Below, piece by piece: positions 1-4,547 of a stretch of 9,949 nt of DNA (position 1 is its first letter; every line of letters starts with the position of its first letter). The stretch comes from JAAEEP01 sp035529155. GTDB lineage: Archaea > Thermoplasmatota > Thermoplasmata > Methanomassiliicoccales > JAAEEP01. The notes beneath the pieces are model-generated. The model was not told the origin of the DNA, made no database searches, and was given only the letters and a program-made list of their open reading frames with translations. The stretch is from assembly GCA_035529155.1 (NCBI GenBank), contig DATKXF010000083.1, forward strand, positions 1 to 9,949. Reading direction: 5' to 3'. A program made the position numbers and the translations under genes.

Positions 1-97
1 GATCAAGGGACAGACACTGATAGAGCATTCCGATAATCCCCTGGCTCCGATCATCAAGGATATGTGGAACAAGATGGAGGAGATCCTGAGTGAATGA
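1..97 (+). CDS. 3' end of an unidentified gene, possibly an Mrp/NBP35-type ATPase
   Basis: An open frame runs from the window edge to TGA at 95-97. It encodes 31 residues, ending in NKMEEILSE. The stop lies 8 bases inside the next gene, whose GTG start is at 90, so the two are probably translationally coupled. A tail of the type HSDNPLAPIIKDMW followed by a charged helix resembles the C-terminus of Mrp/NBP35 (ApbC) Fe-S carrier ATPases, which often lie beside NifU- and NifX-like genes. This identity is a guess from a short tail and from context. No P-loop is visible because the rest lies outside the window. Confidence 0.6.
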   Translation, partial: IKGQTLIEHSDNPLAPIIKDMWNKMEEILSE

Positions 98-533
98 GAA
101 GGACCCGTTCGAAAGAGCCATCGATGAGATACAGGCCAGGATAGTCGAAGAGGAGGAACGCCTTTACTCCCCGATCGTGTTGGAGGAATCACGGAACCCC
201 TACCACATGTGGAAGATGGAGGATGCTCATGGTTGGGCCCAGGTTCAGGGGATCTGCGGGGACACCATGTGGATCTACCTGAAGGTCGATGGAAAGACTA
301 TCCTTGAGGCGAGTTTTGAGACCGATGGTTGTGGGGCAACCATGGCCGTAGGGAGCAGGTTGATGAAGATGGTCGAGGGTTTGGAACTCGCAGATGTGTT
401 GATGATGACCGATGACGACCTCGTTGATGAACTGGAGGGCCTACCGGAGGGCAGCCTGCACTGTACGGGTCTCGCGGTCTCGACTCTATATAAGGCAGTT
501 GATGACCTATACGCGAAGGGCGTAGTAGGGTAA
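90..533 (+). CDS. NifU/IscU-type Fe-S cluster assembly scaffold
   Basis: A 147-residue protein of the NifU N-terminal/IscU family, which builds a transient Fe-S cluster and hands it to target proteins. The three scaffold cysteines are present: C56 in CGDTM, C81 in ETDGCGATMAVGS and C125 in LHCTGLA. The Asp of CGD (D58) and D79 before the second Cys are also kept. An N-terminal charged helix of about 30 residues precedes the fold. The GTG start at 90 is supported by GGAGGAG at 76-82, with 7 bases of spacing. The gene overlaps the upstream gene by 8 bases and is followed by a MIP18-like gene, which fits an Fe-S assembly operon. The normally aromatic F/Y-G-CG region is altered (TDGCG), so it is a divergent member. 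No cysteine desulfurase is visible in the window. Confidence 0.9.
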   Translation: MNEKDPFERAIDEIQARIVEEEERLYSPIVLEESRNPYHMWKMEDAHGWAQVQGICGDTMWIYLKVDGKTILEASFETDGCGATMAVGSRLMKMVEGLELADVLMMTDDDLVDELEGLPEGSLHCTGLAVSTLYKAVDDLYAKGVVG

Positions 534-575
534 AGATATACTATCCCGCATTCTTACCCTTGTAGGAGGGTAGTA

Positions 576-860
576 TTGACGCGTTCGGAAGATGTTCTAA
601 GAACAGAGATTATCGAGGCCTTGCGAGGAGTAATGATCCCCGAGAAGAACGCCTCTGTATACGATCTTGAGCTGATTCGTGAAGTGCAGATCTCCAAAGG
701 GCACGTTAGGTTGATATTCTCCCCTGGGGCAGTGCTTTGCTCAAGTGTCCAGGTGGCTTTCAGCATCAAGCATGCGGTGGGATCGGTATCCGGCGTTCGC
801 AAGGTCGAGATCCACATCGCGGATTACGAAAGAATATCCCTGAAACAGAATGATGATTGA
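576..860 (+). CDS. MIP18/DUF59 family Fe-S assembly-type protein
   Basis: A 94-residue protein fitting the MIP18 (DUF59, SufT/PaaD-like) fold. It has the pattern IPEKNASVYDLELIREVQI, then a strand, then SPGAVLCSS containing the single conserved-type Cys (C55), a helix, and VSGVRKVEIHI at the end. Relatives take part in Fe-S protein maturation. The first residue of the usual DPE motif is Ile rather than Asp. The start is TTG at 576, placed 5 bases after AGGAGGG (564-570). It sits 42 bases after the NifU-like stop, probably in the same transcript. A weak TATA-like AAAGATATAC at 534-543 could give an extra promoter. Confidence 0.8.
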   Translation: MTRSEDVLRTEIIEALRGVMIPEKNASVYDLELIREVQISKGHVRLIFSPGAVLCSSVQVAFSIKHAVGSVSGVRKVEIHIADYERISLKQNDD

Positions 861-875
861 ATCCCTCGCCTGCCA

Positions 876-883
876 TTCATATA
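876..883 (+). promoter_or_regulatory. Possible TATA box for the NifX-like gene
   Basis: TTCATATA is centred about 32 bases before the ATG at 912. No Shine-Dalgarno-like sequence lies between them, which suggests a nearly leaderless transcript. It is short and unsupported by an obvious BRE, so the call is weak. Confidence 0.3.
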
Positions 884-911
884 GGGCACGCTCCATTCCT
901 TCTTCGATATC

Positions 912-1235
912 ATGAGGATAGCAGTCTCGGCAGAGGAGCCCACACTGGACTCCGAGATAGGAGAGGATCTGGGCCACTCTCCTTATTTTCTAGTAGTAGA
1001 CACTGAGACCATGGAATTCAAGGCGGTGGAGAACGAAGCGGCCTCCTGGGACATGGGCGCAGGGATGAAGGCGGCGGACATCGTCATCTCGTTGGGCGCG
1101 GAGGCATTGATCACGGGAGCAATAGGGATGCATGGCTACTCCAAGCTCTCCCAGGCCAAGATCATGGTGGCCAGTGAGGAAGAGGGCAAGATCAGGGATC
1201 TCATAGAGGTTTTCAAGAGAAGGCACGGCCTCTGA
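912..1235 (+). CDS. NifX/NifB-type iron-molybdenum-cofactor binding domain protein
   Basis: A 107-residue single-domain protein of the dinitrogenase iron-molybdenum cofactor (Nitro_FeMo-Co) family. Family features are the opening strand MRIAVSAE, LGHSPYFLVVD (usually HFGRxPYF), the GAGMKAADIVISLGAEALITG core and IGMHGYSKL. Family members bind iron-containing metalloclusters. Many anaerobic archaea carry them without nitrogenase, and no nitrogenase gene is visible here. The usual His of HFG is replaced by Asp (DLG), with a His two positions later. The neighbours are NifU- and MIP18-like genes. The ATG at 912 has no ribosome site, so near-leaderless translation is likely. Confidence 0.88.
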   Translation: MRIAVSAEEPTLDSEIGEDLGHSPYFLVVDTETMEFKAVENEAASWDMGAGMKAADIVISLGAEALITGAIGMHGYSKLSQAKIMVASEEEGKIRDLIEVFKRRHGL

Positions 1236-1273
1236 AGATCGACGAAAATAATCTCGGGACCCAGTATCCTCGA

Positions 1274-2335
1274 TCAGTTGTTGATCTCCTGCATCAAAAC
1301 ATTCTCCAGAGCCACATCTGATGCGTGAGTCGGAGTGGGCTGAAGATCATGCAGGATGTTCCTCGTCTCAAGAGGGATTTCGCCAGGGTTGCTCTCCAAA
1401 CCACCATTCTTGAGCTTCGCATCCTGCTTTTCCAGGTGATTCCTAATACCTCTGAGCAGGTTAGAGAGCGAGTTCAATACAAGGGCACAGATGCACATCA
1501 CGAACCCTAGGGTGAAAAGGAAGGCGGCCAGTACGGTCTGGAAAAGCCACCCGAAGCCCAATATCGTAACCTCGAATAGTGAGAAGAAACCCATTAGAAG
1601 ACCGATGCATGCGATGATGAACCCCGGGACTCCTATCATCAGCAGGGGCCTGTGCTGGCTTACCATGTTGATGATTCTTCCCATCACGGAGAGACCGTGG
1701 GTGACTGGATGCTTCTTGTGCTTGTTGGGAACATCATAGATCGCGGTGATGGGGATCTCCTTGACTATTAGCCCTTTCGCCGCGAAATTGCAGATCATGT
1801 CCGATTCGATGTTGTACCCCTTAGAATGGAAGTCAAGATTGGCTATAGCCATCTTACTGAGAGCGCGAAACCCGGATTGAGAATCGGTTATGTCGAGCTC
1901 GCAGGCAGCATTGGTCAGCCCGTTAAGCACTTTCTGGCCTGCCTTGCGGTAGGTGGGTATCCGATGCTCGCTCCCCAGAAAACGAGAGCCGATGACCAGA
2001 TCGGCCTCCCCGTTCAGAATAGGAGCGGCCAGAGGCGATATCTGCGCAGGATCGTGCTGACCGTCTCCGTCCATCATGACGACGACCTTGAAACCATTGG
2101 TGCCAGCGTGTCTCAGTCCTGTCAACAGGGCGGTGGCCTTCCCTGTGTTTCTAGGCATGTCGATGATCTCAGCGCCTGCGAGCCTGGCGATCTCGGAGGT
2201 CCTGTCAACAGAACCATCGTTAACCACGATCACGTGCTGGCAGTTATTTCTCGCCTCGAGAACCACGCTGCCGATAGAAACCTCCTCATTGTAAGCAGGT
2301 ATGACGCAGACTATCCCATTCCCACTGTCGCTAAT
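1274..2335 (-). CDS. GT2 polyprenyl-phosphate glycosyltransferase with two C-terminal membrane helices
   Basis: This protein probably transfers a sugar from a nucleotide sugar to a polyprenyl/dolichol phosphate at the membrane, as DPM1-like enzymes do. The opening motif VCVIPAYNEE is followed by VVNDGS (near residue 40), MMDGDGQHDP (metal-binding DxD type, near 89), GSRFLG and DSQSGFRALS. Two membrane segments follow (about residues 230-254 and 262-291) and then a polar tail of about 60 residues. The first ATG/GTG/TTG in frame is the GTG at 2266, inside the fold after the nucleotide-binding strand. The frame opens only at ATT (2335-2333), right after an in-frame TGA. AGGTGG at 2346-2341 precedes that ATT by 5 bases. 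I therefore place the start at ATT (353 residues). A 1-base sequencing or real deletion near 2311-2319 is the alternative, since ATGGGA just upstream is in another frame. Confidence 0.92.
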   Translation of the reverse strand: MSDSGNGIVCVIPAYNEEVSIGSVVLEARNNCQHVIVVNDGSVDRTSEIARLAGAEIIDMPRNTGKATALLTGLRHAGTNGFKVVVMMDGDGQHDPAQISPLAAPILNGEADLVIGSRFLGSEHRIPTYRKAGQKVLNGLTNAACELDITDSQSGFRALSKMAIANLDFHSKGYNIESDMICNFAAKGLIVKEIPITAIYDVPNKHKKHPVTHGLSVMGRIINMVSQHRPLLMIGVPGFIIACIGLLMGFFSLFEVTILGFGWLFQTVLAAFLFTLGFVMCICALVLNSLSNLLRGIRNHLEKQDAKLKNGGLESNPGEIPLETRNILHDLQPTPTHASDVALENVLMQEINN

Positions 2336-2380
2336 TCAGACCACCTAGATTTAGGCTCCCCCAGAAATGAAACATGACCT

Positions 2381-2390
2381 CCAATATATC
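2381..2390 (-). promoter_or_regulatory. TATA box for the glycosyltransferase gene
   Basis: On the minus strand this reads GATATATTGG. A transcript starting about 26 bases downstream (near 2360) would include the AGGTGG ribosome site at 2346-2341 and the ATT start at 2335, giving a leader of about 25 bases. It would start downstream of the out-of-frame ATG at 2375. Confidence 0.45.
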
Positions 2391-2453
2391 TTTTGTGCTG
2401 GTTATCATGTTTGGTAATCATGATGAGTCTTGAACACATGGATTTCATTATTT

Positions 2454-2480
2454 CGAATGATAAAAATCATGAATCATTCG
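2454..2480. repeat. 8-bp inverted repeat in the divergent promoter region
   Basis: CGAATGAT (2454-2461) and ATCATTCG (2473-2480) are perfect inverted copies separated by 11 A-rich bases. The surrounding 2400-2480 stretch also holds ATCATG at 2404, the palindrome ATCATGAT at 2417-2424 and TCATGA at 2467. It lies between the divergent glycosyltransferase and cupin genes, about 60-85 bases before the cupin TATA box, so it may be an operator or enhancer-type site. The region is AT-rich and chance palindromes are easy. Confidence 0.4.
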
Positions 2481-2539
2481 TTCATTTTCGCAAGGAAAAT
2501 CGGGTCAACCGAGAACGTTATCTCTTCGACATGAAAAGG

Positions 2540-2549
2540 TAAATAATAT
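2540..2549 (+). promoter_or_regulatory. Archaeal BRE/TATA promoter of the cupin gene
   Basis: TAAATAATAT is preceded by the purine-rich GAAAAGG (2533-2539), a good BRE-like element. Its centre is about 26 bases before the ATG at 2571, so the transcript may be leaderless. GAGGGG at 2562-2567 is a possible but too-close ribosome site. Confidence 0.6.
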
Positions 2550-2570
2550 CTCGGAATTCATGAGGGGAAC

Positions 2571-2918
2571 ATGGGTTTCAAGGCAGTTCCCTACACCGAC
2601 GTTGAGCTTGAGAATGTCACCGAGGAGGGTGCCAAGGGTGCCAAGATCAGATGGTTGATCTCGAAGAAGGACCAGGCGACGAGATTCGCCATGCGCTACT
2701 TCGAGATAACCGAGGGAGGGCACTCGCCGCTTCACAGCCACCCTTGGGAGCACGAGGTCTTCGTGATGAAGTGTAAGTGCAAGGTAGTCTGTGACGGTGA
2801 GGAATCCGTTTTGACCGAGGGAGGTGTGATCTTCGTACCGGAGAACGCTGAGCACAACTTCCAGAACATTGGAGAAGGAGAGCTTCACTTCATCTGCGTC
2901 GTGCCCATTATGGATTGA
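2571..2918 (+). CDS. Small single-domain cupin (metal-binding beta-barrel)
   Basis: A 115-residue cupin_2 protein. Motif 1 is GGHSPLHSHPWEHEVFV, with likely metal ligands H55, H57 and E60 or E62. Motif 2 is VIFVPENAEHNFQN, with H95. The central strand carries an unusual Cys-rich CKCKVVC (C68, C70, C74). Cupins of this size bind a divalent metal and may act as isomerases, dioxygenases or ligand sensors; the substrate cannot be read here. The gene stands alone with its own promoter. The next gene downstream is convergent and its stop is 80 bases away. Confidence 0.85.
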   Translation: MGFKAVPYTDVELENVTEEGAKGAKIRWLISKKDQATRFAMRYFEITEGGHSPLHSHPWEHEVFVMKCKCKVVCDGEESVLTEGGVIFVPENAEHNFQNIGEGELHFICVVPIMD

Positions 2919-2998
2919 GTGTAGATAGCTGACCATCAAGAGAGTAAAAGTTGCCTATTCATTGGTATAGAGTATGTGGGATTGCAATTATTGGGGCT

Positions 2999-3169
2999 TC
3001 ACCCAGGTCCATACCCCTCCATGACGCTGTTGTCGAAGAGGATGCCCTGAAGGCTGCGTTTGATTTCCGTGCAATCGCACCCCGGGCATTTCTGGGGTTT
3101 GGGCTCTCCATAGGGGACCTCGAACAACTCGCCACAGTTGACGCACTCGAACCATCTTGTCGAGAACAT
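2999..3169 (-). CDS. 56-residue zinc-ribbon/rubredoxin-like protein
   Basis: A short gene with a clear start. ATG at 3169 is preceded by GGGGTGA (3180-3174) at 4 bases of spacing, and TGA is at 3001-2999. The protein begins MFSTRWFECVNCGELFEV and has knuckles C9-x2-C12 and C28-x2-C31, then an extra C33, separated by a PYGEPKPQK turn. The pattern CxxCG-xFEVPxGxPKPxxCPxC resembles small zinc-ribbon proteins found in anaerobes beside NifX-like and DUF5320 genes. It could bind zinc or, as a rubredoxin, iron. It begins 37 bases after the DtxR-like gene and is probably the last gene of that operon. The C-terminal 20 residues are not recognised. Confidence 0.85.
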   Translation of the reverse strand: MFSTRWFECVNCGELFEVPYGEPKPQKCPGCDCTEIKRSLQGILFDNSVMEGYGPG

Positions 3170-3206
3170 TTCTTCACCCCGTTAATACTTTGGTGGCCGT
3201 GCTTAA

Positions 3207-3569
3207 TCAAGTTTGCCCCATTAGGTGTCGCAGCCTTTCTGCCGAGTCGTCACTGATCTCGTGCTCAAGTCGACATGCCTGCATGATCGCTTCATTTTCA
3301 TCCACGCCGAGCAATATGAGGAATCTCAGAATGACCTGATATCTCCGTTCCACCCTAGAAGCAATGTTTTTGCCCCTCTCGGTCAGCCGGGCGCCGTGAT
3401 AGGGTTTCCAGGCAATGTATCCCTTGTTGTGGAGCTTTCGGCAGAACTCACTGACCGAGGATGGTCTGATCCCCAGATGCTTTGCGATAAGAGAGGTACC
3501 GGCCTGACCGTTCCTTCCCTGAAGGAAATTAATGGTCTTGAGGTACTGCTCGACCGACGATCGCCTCAT
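3207..3569 (-). CDS. DtxR/MntR-type metal-dependent regulator without the C-terminal domain
   Basis: A 120-residue DNA-binding protein. It has a winged helix at residues 4-65 (SSVEQYLKTI, then LIAKHLGIRPSSVSEFCRKL as recognition region, then the GARLTERGK wing) and a DtxR dimerisation helix pair at 70-118 containing QACRLEHEIS. C99, E102 and H103 match the C-x2-E-H part of the DtxR primary metal site. The N-terminal ligand position (Met or Asp in DtxR/MntR) is Q8, and His positions of the second site appear to be Tyr/Arg. The SH3/FeoA-like domain is absent. I chose ATG 3569 because GGAGGT (3578-3573) sits 3 bases before it; a longer frame upstream has no family match. It may control the DUF5320 genes upstream or nearby iron genes (inference). 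Confidence 0.87.
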   Translation of the reverse strand: MRRSSVEQYLKTINFLQGRNGQAGTSLIAKHLGIRPSSVSEFCRKLHNKGYIAWKPYHGARLTERGKNIASRVERRYQVILRFLILLGVDENEAIMQACRLEHEISDDSAERLRHLMGQT

Positions 3570-3578
3570 AGAACCTCC

Positions 3579-3586
3579 AAAAAAAA
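3579..3586 (-). terminator. U8 tract between the DUF5320 and DtxR-like genes
   Basis: On the minus strand eight T residues follow the DUF5320 stop by about 20 bases. This is the U-run signal that ends many archaeal transcripts. Only a weak GGC/GCC pairing precedes it. It directly abuts the GGAGGT ribosome site of the DtxR-like gene, so termination could be partial. Confidence 0.45.
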
Positions 3587-3605
3587 GGCAAGAAGGCCCG
3601 TTCAT

Positions 3606-3908
3606 TCACCAGCGGTACAAGGACCAGCGCCTTGGGGGCATGTAGTACGGGTCATAGTACGGGTCAAAGTAAGGGTCACAATACTGACCACGACCATAGA
3701 ATCGACCGTACCCCCTACCAGATCCTCTGCCATATCCCATACCAAAGCCTCTGCCCCTTCCGAAGCCACGCCTCATGCCCCAGCCCATTCCCATCCTAGG
3801 AACTTCTGGGTTGGCGAAACCCGATATAGGATAACCTGCACAGAACCCGGCCCTTCGACCGGTCATGGGACCTACTCCTATAGGGCCCGTTCCATCTCCT
3901 CCGGGCAT
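3606..3908 (-). CDS. DUF5320 family Gly/Arg-rich protein
   Basis: A 100-residue protein starting MPGGDGTGPIGVGPMTGRRA, the hallmark N-terminus of DUF5320. It is followed by GFCAGY (C23), FANPEVPR, a Gly/Arg/Met/Tyr-rich low-complexity middle (40-75) and a tail of DPYF/DPYY repeats with C77. The function is unknown. Family members recur next to NifX-like proteins and zinc ribbons in anaerobes, which fits this window. I chose ATG 3908 because it gives the family start and sits 5 bases after GGTGGTGAT; a TTG at 3914 is also in frame. The ATG lies 2 bases after the stop of the preceding gene, so translation is coupled. Confidence 0.88.
   Translation of the reverse strand: MPGGDGTGPIGVGPMTGRRAGFCAGYPISGFANPEVPRMGMGWGMRRGFGRGRGFGMGYGRGSGRGYGRFYGRGQYCDPYFDPYYDPYYMPPRRWSLYRW
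3643..3678 (-). repeat. Three 12-bp tandem repeats inside the DUF5320 gene
   Basis: TAGTACGGGTCA (plus-strand reading) occurs twice exactly at 3643-3666 and once with two changes at 3667-3678. A degenerate fourth unit follows. The repeats encode the 4-residue DPYY/DPYF units near the C-terminus, so copy number may vary between strains by slippage while staying in frame. Confidence 0.75.
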
Positions 3909-3910
3909 TC

Positions 3911-4216
3911 TCAATCACCACCTTTCTTCCTTTTTTCTATCTCATTCTTCAGGGACTCGATTTCCTCGGAGAGGTCATCACGCTCCATCTCCATCATCTC
4001 GAGTTCCTGCTCCATCATCCTAAGCTCTTCTTCCGGTTCGATCTGCATCCTTGGAGGGTACCGGTACGGTATCATCCCTGGCTCGGGATAGGGATACATC
4101 AATTCCGGAGGCTGCCCAGGACCGTAGACCTGATATCTATTCCTAGCCCATCCCGGAATACCGGTCTGCCTGTATATCCACCTATATCGATTTCCTCTTC
4201 CATATCCACCTGGCAT
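3911..4216 (-). CDS. DUF5320-like protein with C-terminal coiled coil
   Basis: A 101-residue protein with N-terminus MPGGYGRGNRYRWIYRQTG, a shortened form of the DUF5320 start, and no cysteine. A Pro/Tyr-rich linker (about residues 30-58) follows. Then comes a long acidic/basic heptad helix (about 62-98) that begins EPEEELRMMEQELEMMEMER, a typical coiled coil for dimerisation. The ATG at 4216 follows AGGTGAT by 4 bases. The same ribosome-site context (GGTGATTGAG then ATGCC) opens the next gene, suggesting the pair arose by duplication. It is the first gene of the minus-strand operon, and its stop is 2 bases before the next ATG. The function is unknown; the two proteins may form a complex. Confidence 0.82.
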   Translation of the reverse strand: MPGGYGRGNRYRWIYRQTGIPGWARNRYQVYGPGQPPELMYPYPEPGMIPYRYPPRMQIEPEEELRMMEQELEMMEMERDDLSEEIESLKNEIEKRKKGGD

Positions 4217-4239
4217 CTCAATCACCTTTGTAAGGGGGG

Positions 4240-4314
4240 ATGGAGTGTCATCATCTTTCCAGCGGGTCCGGAGCTTTTACAAGCCAAGGAGGTCGTATGA
4301 CACTCCATATATGT
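4240..4314 (-). promoter_or_regulatory. Promoter of the DUF5320 operon with 12-bp inverted repeat
   Basis: ATGGAGTGTCAT (4240-4251) and ATGACACTCCAT (4297-4308) are perfect 12-bp inverted copies separated by 45 bases. On the minus strand a TATA-like ACATATATGG (4314-4305) overlaps the first arm, which would fall between the TATA box and a start near 4280. The second arm would lie in the 5' leader. This is a typical place for a repressor bound at two half-sites or a looped dimer. An RNA stem is also possible if transcription starts further upstream. Confidence 0.55.
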
Positions 4315-4350
4315 ACTATGTAGAAGTAATATAAATAGTTAATGAATTAT

Positions 4351-4386
4351 TGCGCATATATATATTAATAAATGCGCATTTGTGCA
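4351..4386 (+). promoter_or_regulatory. TATA box flanked by TGCGCA palindromes
   Basis: TGCGCAT (4351-4357) and ATGCGCA (4372-4378) form an inverted pair around the very AT-rich TATATATATTAATA. A third near copy, TGTGCA, lies at 4381-4386. This places palindromic sites on both sides of the likely TATA box for the QueG-like gene. The transcription start would be near 4388, leaving a leader of about 160 bases. The region contains no gene that I can support. Confidence 0.5.
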
Positions 4387-4472
4387 ATTGAATGAACAAC
4401 CTTCGAGGCGCGATGGCTCTCCTTCCGTTTACTTCAGTGGGATGATGGATATCGGGTTTCATGCAGGCTGAC

Positions 4473-4544
4473 GATCGATCCGTCGTGTGTGGAGACGGAA
4501 AATGACTTCTATCCTCAAAGGTGTGAGGAACGACGGATCTGATC
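4473..4544 (+). promoter_or_regulatory. Structured 5' leader with alternative stems before the QueG-like gene
   Basis: GATCCGTCGT (4477-4486) pairs perfectly with ACGACGGATC (4530-4539). One bulged base lets four more outer pairs extend it (4473-4476 with 4541-4544). The same left arm can instead form a local hairpin, TCCGTC (4479-4484) with GACGGA (4494-4499). A third hairpin, TCCTC (4512-4516) with GAGGA (4525-4529), encloses the only ribosome-site-like AGGTG (4519-4523). The structure ends 3 bases before the ATG at 4548. Mutually exclusive stems at this place suggest a riboswitch- or attenuator-like control. I do not recognise a known class. Confidence 0.5.
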
Positions 4545-4547
4545 AGT

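Noticed and set aside
912..1235. Nitrogenase-related operon
   Set aside because: NifU- and NifX-like domains occur, but no nitrogenase, NifB radical-SAM or NifS gene is visible. In anaerobic archaea these small domains occur without nitrogen fixation.
2959..3210. Minus-strand frame of 83 codons over the zinc-ribbon gene
   Set aside because: The 56-residue ribbon in a different frame has a strong ribosome site and two CxxC knuckles, while this frame has no such support.
3225..4091. Long plus-strand reading frame of 288 codons across the DUF5320/DtxR region
   Set aside because: It is antisense to three well-supported minus-strand genes with ribosome sites and family motifs. Its Ser/Thr/Pro-rich product is typical of a shadow of Gly/Arg-rich coding.
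4297..4323. Eight-codon ORF MTLHICTM after AAGGAGGT on the plus strand
   Set aside because: It has a good ribosome site but lies upstream of the TATA box used for the plus-strand gene and inside the inverted-repeat arm; most likely chance.
4392..4445. Seventeen-codon ORF beginning MNNLRGAMALL just after the TATA box
   Set aside because: It is too short, without a ribosome site or recognised similarity. A leaderless micro-ORF cannot be excluded but is not supported.
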